This document shows positions 18,268 to 27,155 of a DNA stretch of 64,000 bases, piece after piece (positions within the stretch are counted from its first letter, which is position 1; each line of letters begins with the position of its first letter). The stretch covers positions 434,001-498,000 of the forward strand of contig OZ242168.1 in the NCBI GenBank assembly GCA_965205275.1, given 5' to 3'. Made by a program: the position numbers and the translations under genes. The stretch comes from WTFY01 sp965205275 (lineage in GTDB: Bacteria > Pseudomonadota > Gammaproteobacteria > UBA4575). Under the pieces are notes generated by a model that was not told the origin of the DNA, ran no database searches, and was given only the letters and a program-made list of their open reading frames with translations.

Positions 18268-19008
18268 ATGATGTGGAAATTCCTGCATAGATTATCCTCA
18301 CTGAAGTATTACTACGAATGGTCCGGGAAATGGATTCCCTGGCTGGTGGGCTTTACTGCAGTGCTGCTGGCCGTGGGGCTCTACTGGGGCCTGTTTGTTG
18401 CACCTGCCGATTATCAGCAGGGAGAGGCCTATCGGATCATATTTGTGCATGTGCCAGCGGCATGGATGTCAATGTTTGTGTACGTTACCATGGCCGCGGC
18501 CGGCTTTATTGCCCTGGTGTGGAGGACCAAGGTATCCGAGATCGTGGTATCTGAGTGTGCAGTGATCGGAGCCATGTTTACAGCGCTTGCACTGGTTACC
18601 GGTATGCTGTGGGGGAAGCCGACCTGGGGGACCTACTGGCAGTGGGATGCGAGGCTTACCTCGGAACTGATCCTGCTGTTTTTGTATCTGGGCATCATTG
18701 CCATTCATTCGGCGATTGAAGACCCTCGGACTGCAGCCAGGGTGGCAAGCGTTCTGGCCATTACCGGAATTATCAATATACCGATCATCCATTACTCTGT
18801 AACATGGTGGAGTTCCCTGCATCAGCCGAATATGCAACTGGTCTCCGGATCTCCTTCTGTGCATCCCAGCATGTTGTATCCGCTACTGGTTATGGCGGCT
18901 GCGTTTCAGGTATATTTTGCAGGCCTGTTATTTATTCGCGTGCGCAATGAGATTTTATATCGTGAGCGTCTGACCAACTGGGTAAAAAAACTTTCAGCAA
19001 GGAATTGA
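18268..19008 (+). CDS. ccmC: Haem transporter/lyase component CcmC
   Basis: Inner-membrane protein that loads haem onto CcmE. The 246-residue sequence has six membrane spans and the tryptophan-rich haem-handling motif WGTYWQWDARLTSELILLF. His residues of the periplasmic loops occur in IIFVHVPAAWMSM and in the NIPIIHYSVTWWSSLHQ segment. It abuts ccmB exactly and is followed two bases later by the tiny ccmD. Confidence 0.95.
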   Translation: MMWKFLHRLSSLKYYYEWSGKWIPWLVGFTAVLLAVGLYWGLFVAPADYQQGEAYRIIFVHVPAAWMSMFVYVTMAAAGFIALVWRTKVSEIVVSECAVIGAMFTALALVTGMLWGKPTWGTYWQWDARLTSELILLFLYLGIIAIHSAIEDPRTAARVASVLAITGIINIPIIHYSVTWWSSLHQPNMQLVSGSPSVHPSMLYPLLVMAAAFQVYFAGLLFIRVRNEILYRERLTNWVKKLSARN

Positions 19009-19010
19009 CG

Positions 19011-19160
19011 ATGCAAGAATTTTTTTACATGGGCGGCAAGGCTTTTTTTGTGTGGAGTGCATACGGCATTACCGTATTGGCATTGATACTGGCTGTAGTG
19101 CTTGCAGGCCGTCGAAAAAGAAAAATTCTCAGGGAAATTGAAGAGACTCTTGAACAGTGA
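19011..19160 (+). CDS. ccmD: Haem exporter small protein CcmD
   Basis: A 49-residue single-pass membrane protein encoded between ccmC and ccmE. The translation starts MQEFFYMGGKAFFVWSAYGI, continues with a hydrophobic span (about 17-33), and ends in a basic then acidic cytoplasmic tail (GRRKRKILREIEETLEQ). Size, F-x-MGG-x-xFFVW-x-AYG pattern and position identify CcmD, which in E. coli helps release holo-CcmE from CcmABC. The ATG is two bases after the ccmC stop; ccmE begins 10 bases after its TGA. Confidence 0.92.
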   Translation: MQEFFYMGGKAFFVWSAYGITVLALILAVVLAGRRKRKILREIEETLEQ

Positions 19161-19170
19161 AGTCTGATCC

Positions 19171-19635
19171 ATGCGTGCAAAAAGAAAACAGCGCCTGATA
19201 TTTATCGTCATACTCCTGGCGGGTCTCAGCGGCGCGGTGGCATTGGCCCTGTATGCGATGCGCCAGAACATCATGTTATTTCATACGCCGTCCGAGGTGG
19301 TTGCAGGCGAAGTACCGGGAAACAGGCTGTTCAGGGTAGGCGGACTGGTGGTTGCAGGCAGCGTGATAAGGGGCGATGATGGATTAACGACAGATTTCGG
19401 TCTTACCGATACGAATCGATCCATAACGGTTCGCTATACAGGATTACTGCCTGATTTGTTCAGGGAAGGACAGGGCATCGTTGCACAGGGCACCTTGAGT
19501 GAAAAAGGCGTTTTTGTTGCACAGGAGGTGCTGGCGAAACACGATGAAAATTATATGCCGCCTGAGGTCGCTGCCAGCCTGAAGGAATACGGCGCCTCGG
19601 TCATTCCCGAGAAGCATACTGAAAAAGGATACTGA
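19171..19635 (+). CDS. ccmE: Cytochrome c haem chaperone CcmE
   Basis: Membrane-anchored periplasmic chaperone that binds haem covalently and hands it to CcmF. The 154-residue product has an N-terminal anchor (about 9-30) and an OB-fold (RVGGLVVAGSVIRG, DLFREGQGIVAQG). The haem-binding His124 and conserved Tyr128 lie in LAKHDENYMPPEV. Length and motif are standard. ccmF follows after six bases. Confidence 0.95.
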   Translation: MRAKRKQRLIFIVILLAGLSGAVALALYAMRQNIMLFHTPSEVVAGEVPGNRLFRVGGLVVAGSVIRGDDGLTTDFGLTDTNRSITVRYTGLLPDLFREGQGIVAQGTLSEKGVFVAQEVLAKHDENYMPPEVAASLKEYGASVIPEKHTEKGY

Positions 19636-19641
19636 AGTCGC

Positions 19642-21642
19642 ATGATTCCCGAAGTTGGCCATTTTGCACTGATCATTGCGCTTTGTCTGGCGCTTGTACA
19701 GACCGTCGTTCCGGTACTGGGTGCACAGACCCGTACGGCCCCGTGGATGGCCGTTGCAAAACCTGCGGCACGTGGCCAGTTACTTTTTATCGTCATTGCC
19801 TATAGCTGTCTGACATACAGTTTCATCAACAGTGATTTTTCAGTACTGTATGTCGTCAATAATTCCAATACGGCACTGCCGGTCCAGTACAAGATATCAG
19901 CTGTCTGGGGAGCGCATGAAGGTTCCTTGCTGCTTTGGGTTTTAATGCTGGGGGTCTGGACCTTTGCGGTTACGATTTTCAGTCGCAGCCTGCCGGACGA
20001 TATGGTCGCACGTGTCTTGGGGGTGATGGGCTTTGTAAGTGTGGGCTTTCTCCTGTTCATGCTGCTTACCTCAAATCCGTTTGAGCGCATATTTCCGTCG
20101 CCAGTTGAAGGCAGGGACCTGAATCCCCTGCTGCAGGATCCGGGCCTGATTATTCATCCGCCGATGCTGTATATGGGGTACGTGGGGTTTTCGGTGGCCT
20201 TTGCCTTTGCCATTGCAGCTTTGCTGGGTGGCAAGCTGGATTCTGTATGGGCGAGGTGGTCACGGCCCTGGGTCATCTACGCATGGATATTTCTGACCCT
20301 TGGCATCACGCTGGGAAGCTGGTGGGCCTATCATGAATTGGGCTGGGGCGGCTGGTGGTTCTGGGACCCTGTTGAAAATGCCTCGTTCATGCCCTGGCTG
20401 GTCGGTACCGCACTGGTTCACTCGCTGGCGGTCACGGACAAGCGATCCAGCCTTAAAAACTGGACCGTGCTGCTGGCGATACTTGCTTTTTCGCTAAGCC
20501 TGCTGGGAACCTTTCTGGTGCGCTCGGGTATTCTGGTATCCGTACATGCATTCGCTACCGACCCGGCTCGTGGATTGTATATTCTGGTTTTTCTGGCGGT
20601 GATCATCGGGGGGTCGCTGATACTCTATGCCGTGCGCGCCCCGCATATCCAATCCCCGGGGCAGTTTGATATTTTTTCCCGCGAAACAGCACTGCTGGTA
20701 AACAATGTGCTGCTGCTGGTAGCCATGCTGACGATTCTGGTGGGTACCTTATATCCTTTGTTCATAAGTGCGCTTAACCTGCCGTCATTGTCCGTCGGGA
20801 AGCCATACTTTGACTTGGTATTTTCGGCACTGACCTTGCCGCTTGTACTCGTTGTAGGTATCGGCCCATTCATGCGCTGGAAAAAAGCGCCCATGAAAAA
20901 GGTACTCGGAAGGTTAGCCAAGATTGCAGCGATCGGGATCGCGGTGGGCTTGGCATTGCCCTTTATGGTGGCGGGGAAAACCTCAATTCTGGTTACCTTG
21001 GGTGCTGCCCTGGGAGGGTGGTCCATTGCATCTGCAATCTACTACCTGCTTAAGAACGTCTCGCAAGCCGAGTCCGGCGTGCACGGGTTTCGCCGTCTCA
21101 GGAAAATTCCATATGCGACCTGGGGCATGTCGGTGGCGCATCTGGGCATTGGTGTTTTTGTGCTCGGTGTGACCTTTGTGAGTGCATTCGAGCAGGTGCG
21201 GGAGCTGCCCATGCGCCTGGGGCAAAAAACTGAAATGTCAGGGTACGTGTTCCAGTTCGAGGGAGTCAGGGATGTACGCGGTCCAAACTATTCTTCTAAA
21301 CAGGCCTCGGTACGTGTATACAGGAATGACAGGCCTGTGGCCCTGCTTTTGCCTGAAAAGCGTACGTACCTTGTCCAGCAAAACCCAATGACGGAAGCCG
21401 GTATCGATACGGGATTCCTGCGCGATGTATATGTTTCCCTGGGCGAGCAGGTCGACGACGAGACCTGGGGTATGCGGCTGTACTATAAGCCCTTTATACA
21501 GTGGGTATGGCTGGGTGCCATGCTGATGGCTGTCGGAGGGTTACTGGCTGCACTGGACCGTCGTTACCGGATTAAACTGAAACGGGAGAAAAAGACTGTA
21601 ACGACAGGCGCGCAAGTGCGGCAGGCCACCGCTGCCTCATAA
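19642..21642 (+). CDS. ccmF: Cytochrome c haem lyase subunit CcmF
   Basis: Large polytopic protein that ligates haem to apocytochrome c with CcmH and CcmI. The 666-residue sequence has the periplasmic WWD motif WGGWWFWDPVENASFMPWL preceded by WWAYHELG. Conserved His residues occur in WGAHEGSLLLWV, IIHPPMLYMGYVG and VHSLAVTD, and a C-terminal soluble domain precedes the last span. Length is typical (about 650). Confidence 0.96.
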   Translation: MIPEVGHFALIIALCLALVQTVVPVLGAQTRTAPWMAVAKPAARGQLLFIVIAYSCLTYSFINSDFSVLYVVNNSNTALPVQYKISAVWGAHEGSLLLWVLMLGVWTFAVTIFSRSLPDDMVARVLGVMGFVSVGFLLFMLLTSNPFERIFPSPVEGRDLNPLLQDPGLIIHPPMLYMGYVGFSVAFAFAIAALLGGKLDSVWARWSRPWVIYAWIFLTLGITLGSWWAYHELGWGGWWFWDPVENASFMPWLVGTALVHSLAVTDKRSSLKNWTVLLAILAFSLSLLGTFLVRSGILVSVHAFATDPARGLYILVFLAVIIGGSLILYAVRAPHIQSPGQFDIFSRETALLVNNVLLLVAMLTILVGTLYPLFISALNLPSLSVGKPYFDLVFSALTLPLVLVVGIGPFMRWKKAPMKKVLGRLAKIAAIGIAVGLALPFMVAGKTSILVTLGAALGGWSIASAIYYLLKNVSQAESGVHGFRRLRKIPYATWGMSVAHLGIGVFVLGVTFVSAFEQVRELPMRLGQKTEMSGYVFQFEGVRDVRGPNYSSKQASVRVYRNDRPVALLLPEKRTYLVQQNPMTEAGIDTGFLRDVYVSLGEQVDDETWGMRLYYKPFIQWVWLGAMLMAVGGLLAALDRRYRIKLKREKKTVTTGAQVRQATAAS

Positions 21643-21649
21643 TACCGGT

Positions 21650-22183
21650 ATGTTCAGGCACCTTCTTCCGGTAATACTGTTTTTCATGCTGGCAGGTTTT
21701 TTATTTGTCGGCTTGTACCGGGACCCTACTGAAGTCTCTTCCCCCCTTATTGACAAACCGGTGCCACAATTCTCATCGCCGCGCCTTGAGGACGGCGGGG
21801 GTGCATTTTCAGAGCAGAAGTTCTTTGGCAAGGTATCCTTGTTCAATGTATGGGCAACGTGGTGTCTGGCGTGTCGCCAGGAGCATCCTGTGCTCAATGA
21901 ACTGGCACACCGCGAAGCGGTTACAATATACGGATTGAACTACAAGGATGATATCTCTGAGGCACGGCGGTATTTGATGGAGCATGGCAATCCCTACACG
22001 GCCAATGCCGTGGATGAATCCGGCCGGGTTGGAATCGAATGGGGGGTGTATGGCGTACCCGAGACTTTCGTGATCGACAGGAAAGGGGTTATCCGTTATA
22101 AACATATCGGTGCCGTTAAGCAAAAGGATGCCGATGAGAAACTGTTGCCGCTGATACGGCAATTGCAAAACGAGACCTTGTAG
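21650..22183 (+). CDS. ccmG: Thiol:disulfide interchange protein CcmG/DsbE
   Basis: Membrane-anchored thioredoxin-like reductant for apocytochrome c and CcmH. It has an N-terminal anchor (about 7-22) and redox pair Cys72-Cys75 in VWATWCLACRQEHP. The GVYGVPETFVID segment with the cis-Pro loop is typical of CcmG. The dipeptide between the cysteines (Leu-Ala) differs from the common Val-Pro or Pro-Thr pairs, which may shift its redox potential. The ccmH start lies one base beyond its stop. Confidence 0.94.
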   Translation: MFRHLLPVILFFMLAGFLFVGLYRDPTEVSSPLIDKPVPQFSSPRLEDGGGAFSEQKFFGKVSLFNVWATWCLACRQEHPVLNELAHREAVTIYGLNYKDDISEARRYLMEHGNPYTANAVDESGRVGIEWGVYGVPETFVIDRKGVIRYKHIGAVKQKDADEKLLPLIRQLQNETL

Positions 22184-22184
22184 C

Positions 22185-22634
22185 ATGCAGCGAACCTGTA
22201 GCATGGTTGCCGGATTTTTGTTTTGTATGACAGCCGCGGCAAAGCCTGTTGCCATTGCTCCGGAACACGAAGAACGTTACCAGTCCCTGCTGGATGAATT
22301 GCGTTGTCTGGTTTGCCAAAACCAGACCATTGCTGAATCCAATGCGGATCTGGCAAAAGATTTACGTGCTGAAGTCAAAAAAATGCTGCATGAAGGGGCT
22401 GCAGATTCCGAAATTATCGAATTCATGGTGAATCGGTATGGTGATTTTGTGTTATACCGGCCATTGGTCAAACCCAGGACCTGGCTGTTATGGTTTGGAC
22501 CTTTCATTTTTCTTGTCATGGCTTTTTTGATGCTGGCCCGGGTACTAGGAAAACAGAAAAAGACAGGCAGTGTGCCGCTTACCGAAGATGAGCAGGCAAG
22601 GGTCAATTCAATTCTGGATCAGGCTGAAGAATAG
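22185..22634 (+). CDS. ccmH: Cytochrome c maturation protein CcmH (CycL-type)
   Basis: Thioredoxin-like holder of apocytochrome c. The short form (149 residues) corresponds to the N-terminal half of E. coli CcmH. It has a signal peptide (to about residue 19), the signature LRCLVCQNQTIAESNADLAKDLR with Cys41 and Cys44, and a C-terminal anchor near 101-118. The TPR half is encoded separately as ccmI, which follows after six bases. Confidence 0.94.
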   Translation: MQRTCSMVAGFLFCMTAAAKPVAIAPEHEERYQSLLDELRCLVCQNQTIAESNADLAKDLRAEVKKMLHEGAADSEIIEFMVNRYGDFVLYRPLVKPRTWLLWFGPFIFLVMAFLMLARVLGKQKKTGSVPLTEDEQARVNSILDQAEE

Positions 22635-22640
22635 CTCCAC

Positions 22641-23891
22641 ATGTTTGTGTTCTGGTTAATCTGTGCGCTGCTGATTGCTGTTGCACTGCTCATCGTTTTG
22701 CCATCGCTGCTGGTAAAAAATTCACAGGCGGATATTGGTCATCATGCCGTTAACAAGGCAGTTTTTGACAGGAAACTCAGAGAGCTTGAAGAGGATCTCG
22801 AAAGAGATCTGATTGGTACGGAACAATTTGAAGCGGCACAGTCTGACCTGAAACGCACGCTCATTGACGACCTTGAAGGTCACAGGGAATCCGCATTGAA
22901 GGGAAGTGGCAAGCTGTTGCCCATTGTAATTCTGCTGGCGGTTCCCGCTGCTGCAGTGTTCACGTATCTGAAAATCAACAATGGTCTGGTTTCACTGTCC
23001 GATGATTTCCAGGTACGGATCCAGCAGCAGGGCGGGATGCCCTCTGTGGAACAGGCTATTGGGAGTCTTGAGCAGAAGCTGGAAGAGAGTCCGGACAATC
23101 TGGATGGATGGTTGATGCTGGGCAGGTCCTATATGGTTTCAGGAAAATTCAATGCAGCCGTTCATGCCTATGCAAGGGCCAATGTACTGTCGAATGGAGC
23201 CAATCCTGATGTGCTGGTGGCTTATGCCGAAGCGCAGGCGTTTGCCGCAGGACAACAGTTCAGCGAGGATGTGCTGGCGCTGTTTGTCCGGGCCCTGCAG
23301 ATTGATCCTGGACATGAACGGGGGCTGTGGTATGCCGGTTTTGCCGCGTACCAGCTGCATGACTACCCAAGCTCAGTGGACTATTGGGGAAGATTGCTGC
23401 AGCAGGTGCCGAGCGACCAGGAAGAAGCACGGTCAGCCTTGCAGGGTTACCTGAGTGACGCAAAACAGAAAGCAGGAATCGAAATTGCCAGTGCTCTGCA
23501 GGAAGCCGGGGAAAAGGCTTTTTCAGGCGGGAAGGCAGAGGCTACGGCTTCTATTGCCGTACAGGTTTCAATCAGCGAACCGTTGCAGGGTAAAATTGCA
23601 GCATCCGATACACTTTTCATTTATGCACGTGCATTGAATGGACCCGGGATGCCGCTGGCGCTGGTAAGAATGACCGCTGCCGACCTGCCGGCTACGGTGA
23701 CCCTGGATGATTCTGTAGCAATGATTCCCGGGATGACTTTATCCAGCATGGAGCAGGTTGAGGTGATCGCAAGGGTCTCGAAGTCCGGGCAGGCCATGAT
23801 GCAAACAGGGGACCTGTATGGAAGCGTCCAGCCGGTCAGTACCCACGGGTCTGCGCCGGTGAGTATCGTGATCAGCGGGGCGGTGCCCTGA
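22641..23891 (+). CDS. ccmI: Cytochrome c maturation protein CcmI (TPR protein)
   Basis: Membrane-anchored TPR chaperone for apocytochrome c. The 416-residue protein has an N-terminal span (about 3-26), a coiled segment with YDRKLRELEEDLER-type heptads, and a second span near 93-111. TPR repeats run from about 138 to 270 (LDGWLMLGRSYMVSGKFNAAVHAY and similar). The C-terminal periplasmic domain has PLQGKIAASDTLFIYARA, common to long CcmI proteins. Last gene of the ccm operon; a weak stem (CCTGA...TCAGG) with T-rich sequence overlaps its stop. Confidence 0.92.
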   Translation: MFVFWLICALLIAVALLIVLPSLLVKNSQADIGHHAVNKAVFDRKLRELEEDLERDLIGTEQFEAAQSDLKRTLIDDLEGHRESALKGSGKLLPIVILLAVPAAAVFTYLKINNGLVSLSDDFQVRIQQQGGMPSVEQAIGSLEQKLEESPDNLDGWLMLGRSYMVSGKFNAAVHAYARANVLSNGANPDVLVAYAEAQAFAAGQQFSEDVLALFVRALQIDPGHERGLWYAGFAAYQLHDYPSSVDYWGRLLQQVPSDQEEARSALQGYLSDAKQKAGIEIASALQEAGEKAFSGGKAEATASIAVQVSISEPLQGKIAASDTLFIYARALNGPGMPLALVRMTAADLPATVTLDDSVAMIPGMTLSSMEQVEVIARVSKSGQAMMQTGDLYGSVQPVSTHGSAPVSIVISGAVP

Positions 23892-23943
23892 GTTCCTTTT
23901 CAGGTTTCTTTTCCTGCAGGAGGTCGTGATGCTGCATACCGAT

Positions 23944-23973
23944 TTGAATAAAAGGTGTGCCGGGCTATATAAT
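23944..23973 (+). promoter_or_regulatory. Sigma-70-type promoter before the DUF6868 gene
   Basis: TTGAAT (23944-23949) and a perfect TATAAT (23968-23973) are separated by 18 bases and lie 53 bases before the ATG at 24027. This would start a transcript separate from the ccm operon, which ends at 23891. Confidence 0.5.
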
Positions 23974-24026
23974 CTAGACCTGACCCGGAAGGCTTCGGGG
24001 CTTGAAGCCAGTCAGTCATAGGTTCC

Positions 24027-24269
24027 ATGGATATTGAATTTGTACTCAGGGTACTGGGCTGGTGTTCGCTGATCAATACGGGTCTGCTCCTCATCTGGTT
24101 TCTGGTTTTCATGACCGTACATGATTCGATGCACAGATTTCATGGCAAGTGGTTTGCATTATCGGCAAAGGAGTTTGACCGGGTCCATTACATGCTGATG
24201 GGGATATACAAACTGGCTATTATTCTGTTCTTTCTGATCCCTTATCTGGTTCTGCGGGGCCTCAGTTAG
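24027..24269 (+). CDS. Small membrane protein, DUF6868-like
   Basis: An 80-residue protein with two membrane spans (about 9-32 and 58-76). The intervening segment VHDSMHRFHGKWFALSAKEFDRVHYM carries several His and aromatic residues. The pattern GWCSLINTGLLL...HGKWF...YKLAI.LFFLIPYL recalls the small DUF6868 proteins found across gammaproteobacteria; the family has no known function. A strong promoter lies upstream. Confidence 0.7.
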   Translation: MDIEFVLRVLGWCSLINTGLLLIWFLVFMTVHDSMHRFHGKWFALSAKEFDRVHYMLMGIYKLAIILFFLIPYLVLRGLS

Positions 24270-24281
24270 CTAGGTATTCAG

Positions 24282-24515
24282 GTGCTTTTTAAAGGTATTA
24301 TGCATGGGCTGGTGTGCCTGCTGTTTCTCTCGCGGCTGGTTCCCAAGTACTTCCATTACCGAAGTACGGATCAGGTCCACCTTTTGGGACATGTCTGGGA
24401 AGGAGGCTCCGGGCTGCTGGTTCTGATGGTCATCGCCATCATCACGGTTGTACTGCTGGTTTCGGGGATAAAAAATATCAGGAACTGGTTTTCTTCCAGG
24501 CAAGACCAGGAATAG
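24282..24515 (+). CDS. Hypothetical small membrane protein
   Basis: A 77-residue open frame that starts with GTG 24282, or with ATG 24300 to give 71 residues (MHGLVCLLFLS). It has one N-terminal hydrophobic stretch and a strong C-terminal span (LLVLMVIAIITVVLLVSGI), ending in a charged tail. It follows the DUF6868-like gene by 12 bases on the same strand and is convergent with aguB. No family was recognised. The membrane-like composition and operon-like spacing favour a real gene, but frames on other strands are also open here. Confidence 0.45.
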   Translation: MLFKGIMHGLVCLLFLSRLVPKYFHYRSTDQVHLLGHVWEGGSGLLVLMVIAIITVVLLVSGIKNIRNWFSSRQDQE

Positions 24516-24523
24516 CACCCGGG

Positions 24524-25411
24524 TCAGTCATCAATAAATCGCTTGTCGATATTCCGGTAGGCATCAATACGCCTGTCCCGCAAATAGGGCCATACCTGCC
24601 TGGAGTGTTCGGTTTCGGTCAGGTCGATTCCGGCATGCAGTGTTTCAGCATGATCAACGGAACATTGCGCGGTGATCTTGCCGGATGCATCGACAACAAA
24701 CGATTGTCCCCAGAAATCAATTCCCCGGGTATTTCCGGAAGGGTCTTTTTCATGTCCAACCCGGTTTACACAAAGTACAGGCACATTGTTGGCGATGGCG
24801 TGGCCTTGCTGGATAATGCGCCAGGCTTCTGACTGGCACTGTTTTTCATCGTCATGATTTTCCGGGCTCCAGCCGATTGCAGTTGGGAAAATCAGGATTT
24901 CTGCGCCTGCCAGGGCCATCAGACGTGCAGCTTCCGGAAACCACTGGTCCCAGCACACCATTACACCCAGTTTGCCGATTGAAGTCTGGATGGGGCTGAA
25001 TCCTGAATCCCCGAATGCGAAATAATATTTCTCGTGGTAGCCGGGGCCGTCCGGAATGTGCATCTTACGGTATATACCTGCCAGACTGCCGTCCCGGTCC
25101 AGAACAACTGCAGTATTGTGATAGAGGCCTTTGGCACGCTTTTCAAACAGGGAACCGATGATGACGACTTTGTTTTTTGCAGCAGCATGGCCCAGCCGCT
25201 CAGTCAGCGGGCCGGGTATGGTCTGGGCAAGCTCAAAATACCGTGCAGACTCTTCTTGGCAAAAATACAGACTGGTATGCAACTCGCAAAGCACAACCAG
25301 ATCGGCCCCCCGGTTCGCTGCAACCTGTATTTCCGCAAGGCTTGTATCAAGATTGGATTGACAGTCAGCCTGTATGCGTTGCTGTACCAATGCAACATTG
25401 ATGGTGTTCAC
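24524..25411 (-). CDS. aguB: N-carbamoylputrescine amidase
   Basis: Nitrilase-superfamily enzyme that hydrolyses N-carbamoylputrescine to putrescine, CO2 and ammonia. The Glu-Lys-Cys triad is visible as Glu43 (LVVLCELH), Lys116 (YRKMHIPD) and Cys153 (VMVCWDQWFPEAAR). GPGYHEKYYFAFGDSG and NRVGHEKDPSGNTRGIDFWG are characteristic of this subfamily. Length 295 is standard. It overlaps the aguA stop by four bases, so the two steps of the agmatine route are translationally coupled. Confidence 0.94.
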   Translation of the reverse strand: MNTINVALVQQRIQADCQSNLDTSLAEIQVAANRGADLVVLCELHTSLYFCQEESARYFELAQTIPGPLTERLGHAAAKNKVVIIGSLFEKRAKGLYHNTAVVLDRDGSLAGIYRKMHIPDGPGYHEKYYFAFGDSGFSPIQTSIGKLGVMVCWDQWFPEAARLMALAGAEILIFPTAIGWSPENHDDEKQCQSEAWRIIQQGHAIANNVPVLCVNRVGHEKDPSGNTRGIDFWGQSFVVDASGKITAQCSVDHAETLHAGIDLTETEHSRQVWPYLRDRRIDAYRNIDKRFIDD

Positions 25412-26439
25412 GCTATGAAGCCTTCCGGTATTTGCTTGGTGGCACAGTGTATTCCGCCAGACTGCTGAATCAAAGCGTTGCTTTCAATATCAATGATTTC
25501 CCTGTCCGGGAAAAGTTCATCAAGGGTTCTGAGGGCATGGTTGTCCCGTTTGTCGTTGAATACCGGTACCAGAACCGTATGGTTTGTAATCAGGAAGTTT
25601 GCATAGGTCGCAGGCAATTGTTGTCCGGACCGGAACATCGGGTCAGGCAATGGCAGCGGAACCAGTTCAAACCGGTTATCGCTTTGTTTTCTTATAATCG
25701 CCAGTTGCATTGCGAGTCGGGCAGACTGTGCATGATTGACATCATGTCGATTGCACGAAGCGGAATACACGATGATATCGTTTGTACAAAACCGGGCAAG
25801 GGTGTCGACATGACCATGGGTGTCATCGCCTGCGAGCTGGATAGTGTCCAGCCAATGGATTTTGCTGCACTCCAGCCACTTTCCAAGCTGCTCTTCAAGC
25901 CTGACAAGGTCTGTATGCAGTGTGCGGCTGTTTCGCCGGAAGCAGGTTCTTGAGCATAGTAATTCGCCATGACTGTTGATCTCAATGTTCCCGGCTTCAA
26001 GAACCTGGCTGGCGGACCGGTATGAGGCCATGGGCTTCAGATGCCCGAACAGCTTTGTATTGAAGGCATTGTCAAGCGAATACTCATATTTTTGTCCCCA
26101 GCCATCAAACTCAAAATCCAGCAGGGTTTGCCCGGTGCCGGAGCCGACACAGACAGGTCCGTAGTCCCGTACCCAGATGTCGTTTGTGGGGATGGTTGCA
26201 AAGGTGATGTTCTGGCAGTCAACGGAAGCCGCCTCCAGTTTTTGCTGGATGTGTAATACATGCGCATTGTCATAGGCGACCAGGATGATGTCCTGTTGTC
26301 TGCCAATATATTTACACAGATCCAGGTAGGCAACCTCTATCTGATCCAGGGTGTGTGCCCAGTCAGAATGTGAGTGAGGCCAGACGATAATAATGGCGTC
26401 TTGCCGTTCCCACTCGGAAGCCAGCCGGTTCGGATTCAC
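25408..26439 (-). CDS. aguA: Agmatine deiminase
   Basis: Guanidino-group modifying enzyme converting agmatine to N-carbamoylputrescine. The 343-residue protein has NDIWVRDYGPV, FEFDGWGQKY and GDDTHGHVDTLARF with the catalytic His/Asp. The nucleophile is Cys332 in QSGGIHCATKQIP near the C-terminus. The start MNPNRLASEWERQDAIIIVWPH fits the family. No arginine decarboxylase gene is seen in the window, so agmatine must be made elsewhere or imported. Confidence 0.94.
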   Translation of the reverse strand: MNPNRLASEWERQDAIIIVWPHSHSDWAHTLDQIEVAYLDLCKYIGRQQDIILVAYDNAHVLHIQQKLEAASVDCQNITFATIPTNDIWVRDYGPVCVGSGTGQTLLDFEFDGWGQKYEYSLDNAFNTKLFGHLKPMASYRSASQVLEAGNIEINSHGELLCSRTCFRRNSRTLHTDLVRLEEQLGKWLECSKIHWLDTIQLAGDDTHGHVDTLARFCTNDIIVYSASCNRHDVNHAQSARLAMQLAIIRKQSDNRFELVPLPLPDPMFRSGQQLPATYANFLITNHTVLVPVFNDKRDNHALRTLDELFPDREIIDIESNALIQQSGGIHCATKQIPEGFIA

Positions 26440-26537
26440 AACGGATAATTCAGGATGGATTCAAGCGCGAAGCCATCGTCCGGGGTTGCTTCACTGCCAT
26501 CTTTGCAACGCCTGGCAGGCCAACCTCTTTTTAGTCA

Positions 26538-27056
26538 TCAGAGCCTTGGCATCAGTTCGACCAGGTTGCAGGGGCGGGTACGGTAGTCGAGTTGGTGTGA
26601 AATGAGCATGTCCCATGCCTCGGCACATGCGCCGGCGGAACCGGGCAGGCAAAAAATGTATGTGCGGTTCGCCACGCCTGCGAAGGCGCGCGACTGCAGG
26701 GTAGAGGTTTTTATCGTTTCAAATGACAATACACGAAACATTTCACCGAAGCCTGTAATTTCCTTGTCCAGAAGAGGTTTGATCGCTTCGGGAGTTCCGT
26801 CTCGCCCGGTAACCCCCGTGCCTCCTGTGGTCAGTATGACATCGGGTCTGGGCCCGGCAATCCATGGGGATACGGCTGCCCTGATTTGATACATATCATC
26901 GGGAACGATCGCTTTTTCATGTACGTTGTGATTCGCGGAACGCAACCTGTCACACAGGATTTTTCCGGATTTGTCGTCAGCCTTGGTACGCGTGTCGGAA
27001 ATAGTCAGTACCGCAATATCCAGAGGAAGGAAATCCCGTTTTTTTTCATTACCCAT
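26538..27056 (-). CDS. moaB: Molybdenum cofactor biosynthesis protein MoaB/MogA family
   Basis: A 172-residue MoCF-fold protein that in this family adenylylates molybdopterin or is its close paralogue. Motifs: LTISDTRTKADDKSGK, the substrate loop TTGGTGVTGRDGTPEA, and the C-terminal FCLPGSAGACAEAWD. The short length and PLLDKEITGFGEMFR fit MoaB. It is divergent from moaE, and moeA lies downstream of moaE on the opposite strand, giving a small Mo-cofactor cluster. Confidence 0.9.
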   Translation of the reverse strand: MGNEKKRDFLPLDIAVLTISDTRTKADDKSGKILCDRLRSANHNVHEKAIVPDDMYQIRAAVSPWIAGPRPDVILTTGGTGVTGRDGTPEAIKPLLDKEITGFGEMFRVLSFETIKTSTLQSRAFAGVANRTYIFCLPGSAGACAEAWDMLISHQLDYRTRPCNLVELMPRL

Positions 27057-27155
27057 ATTTAATGCTGTTCCATGGATGATTATGGCCCATAATGTACAGT
27101 AGTAGTTTACGTATTATGCAGTCAAACGGTTTGTTGAGGGGAAATACTGAAGATC

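Noticed and set aside
23929..24021. 30-residue ORF with a strong AGGAGG site after ccmI
   Set aside because: The frame overlaps a good -35/-10 promoter for the following gene and its product has no membrane or conserved character; the AGGAGG may be fortuitous.
24314..24832. 172-residue + frame spanning the small membrane ORF and aguB
   Set aside because: Runs over the 3' part of aguB on the other strand and over the small membrane protein in another frame; Gly/Arg/His-rich start is not protein-like.
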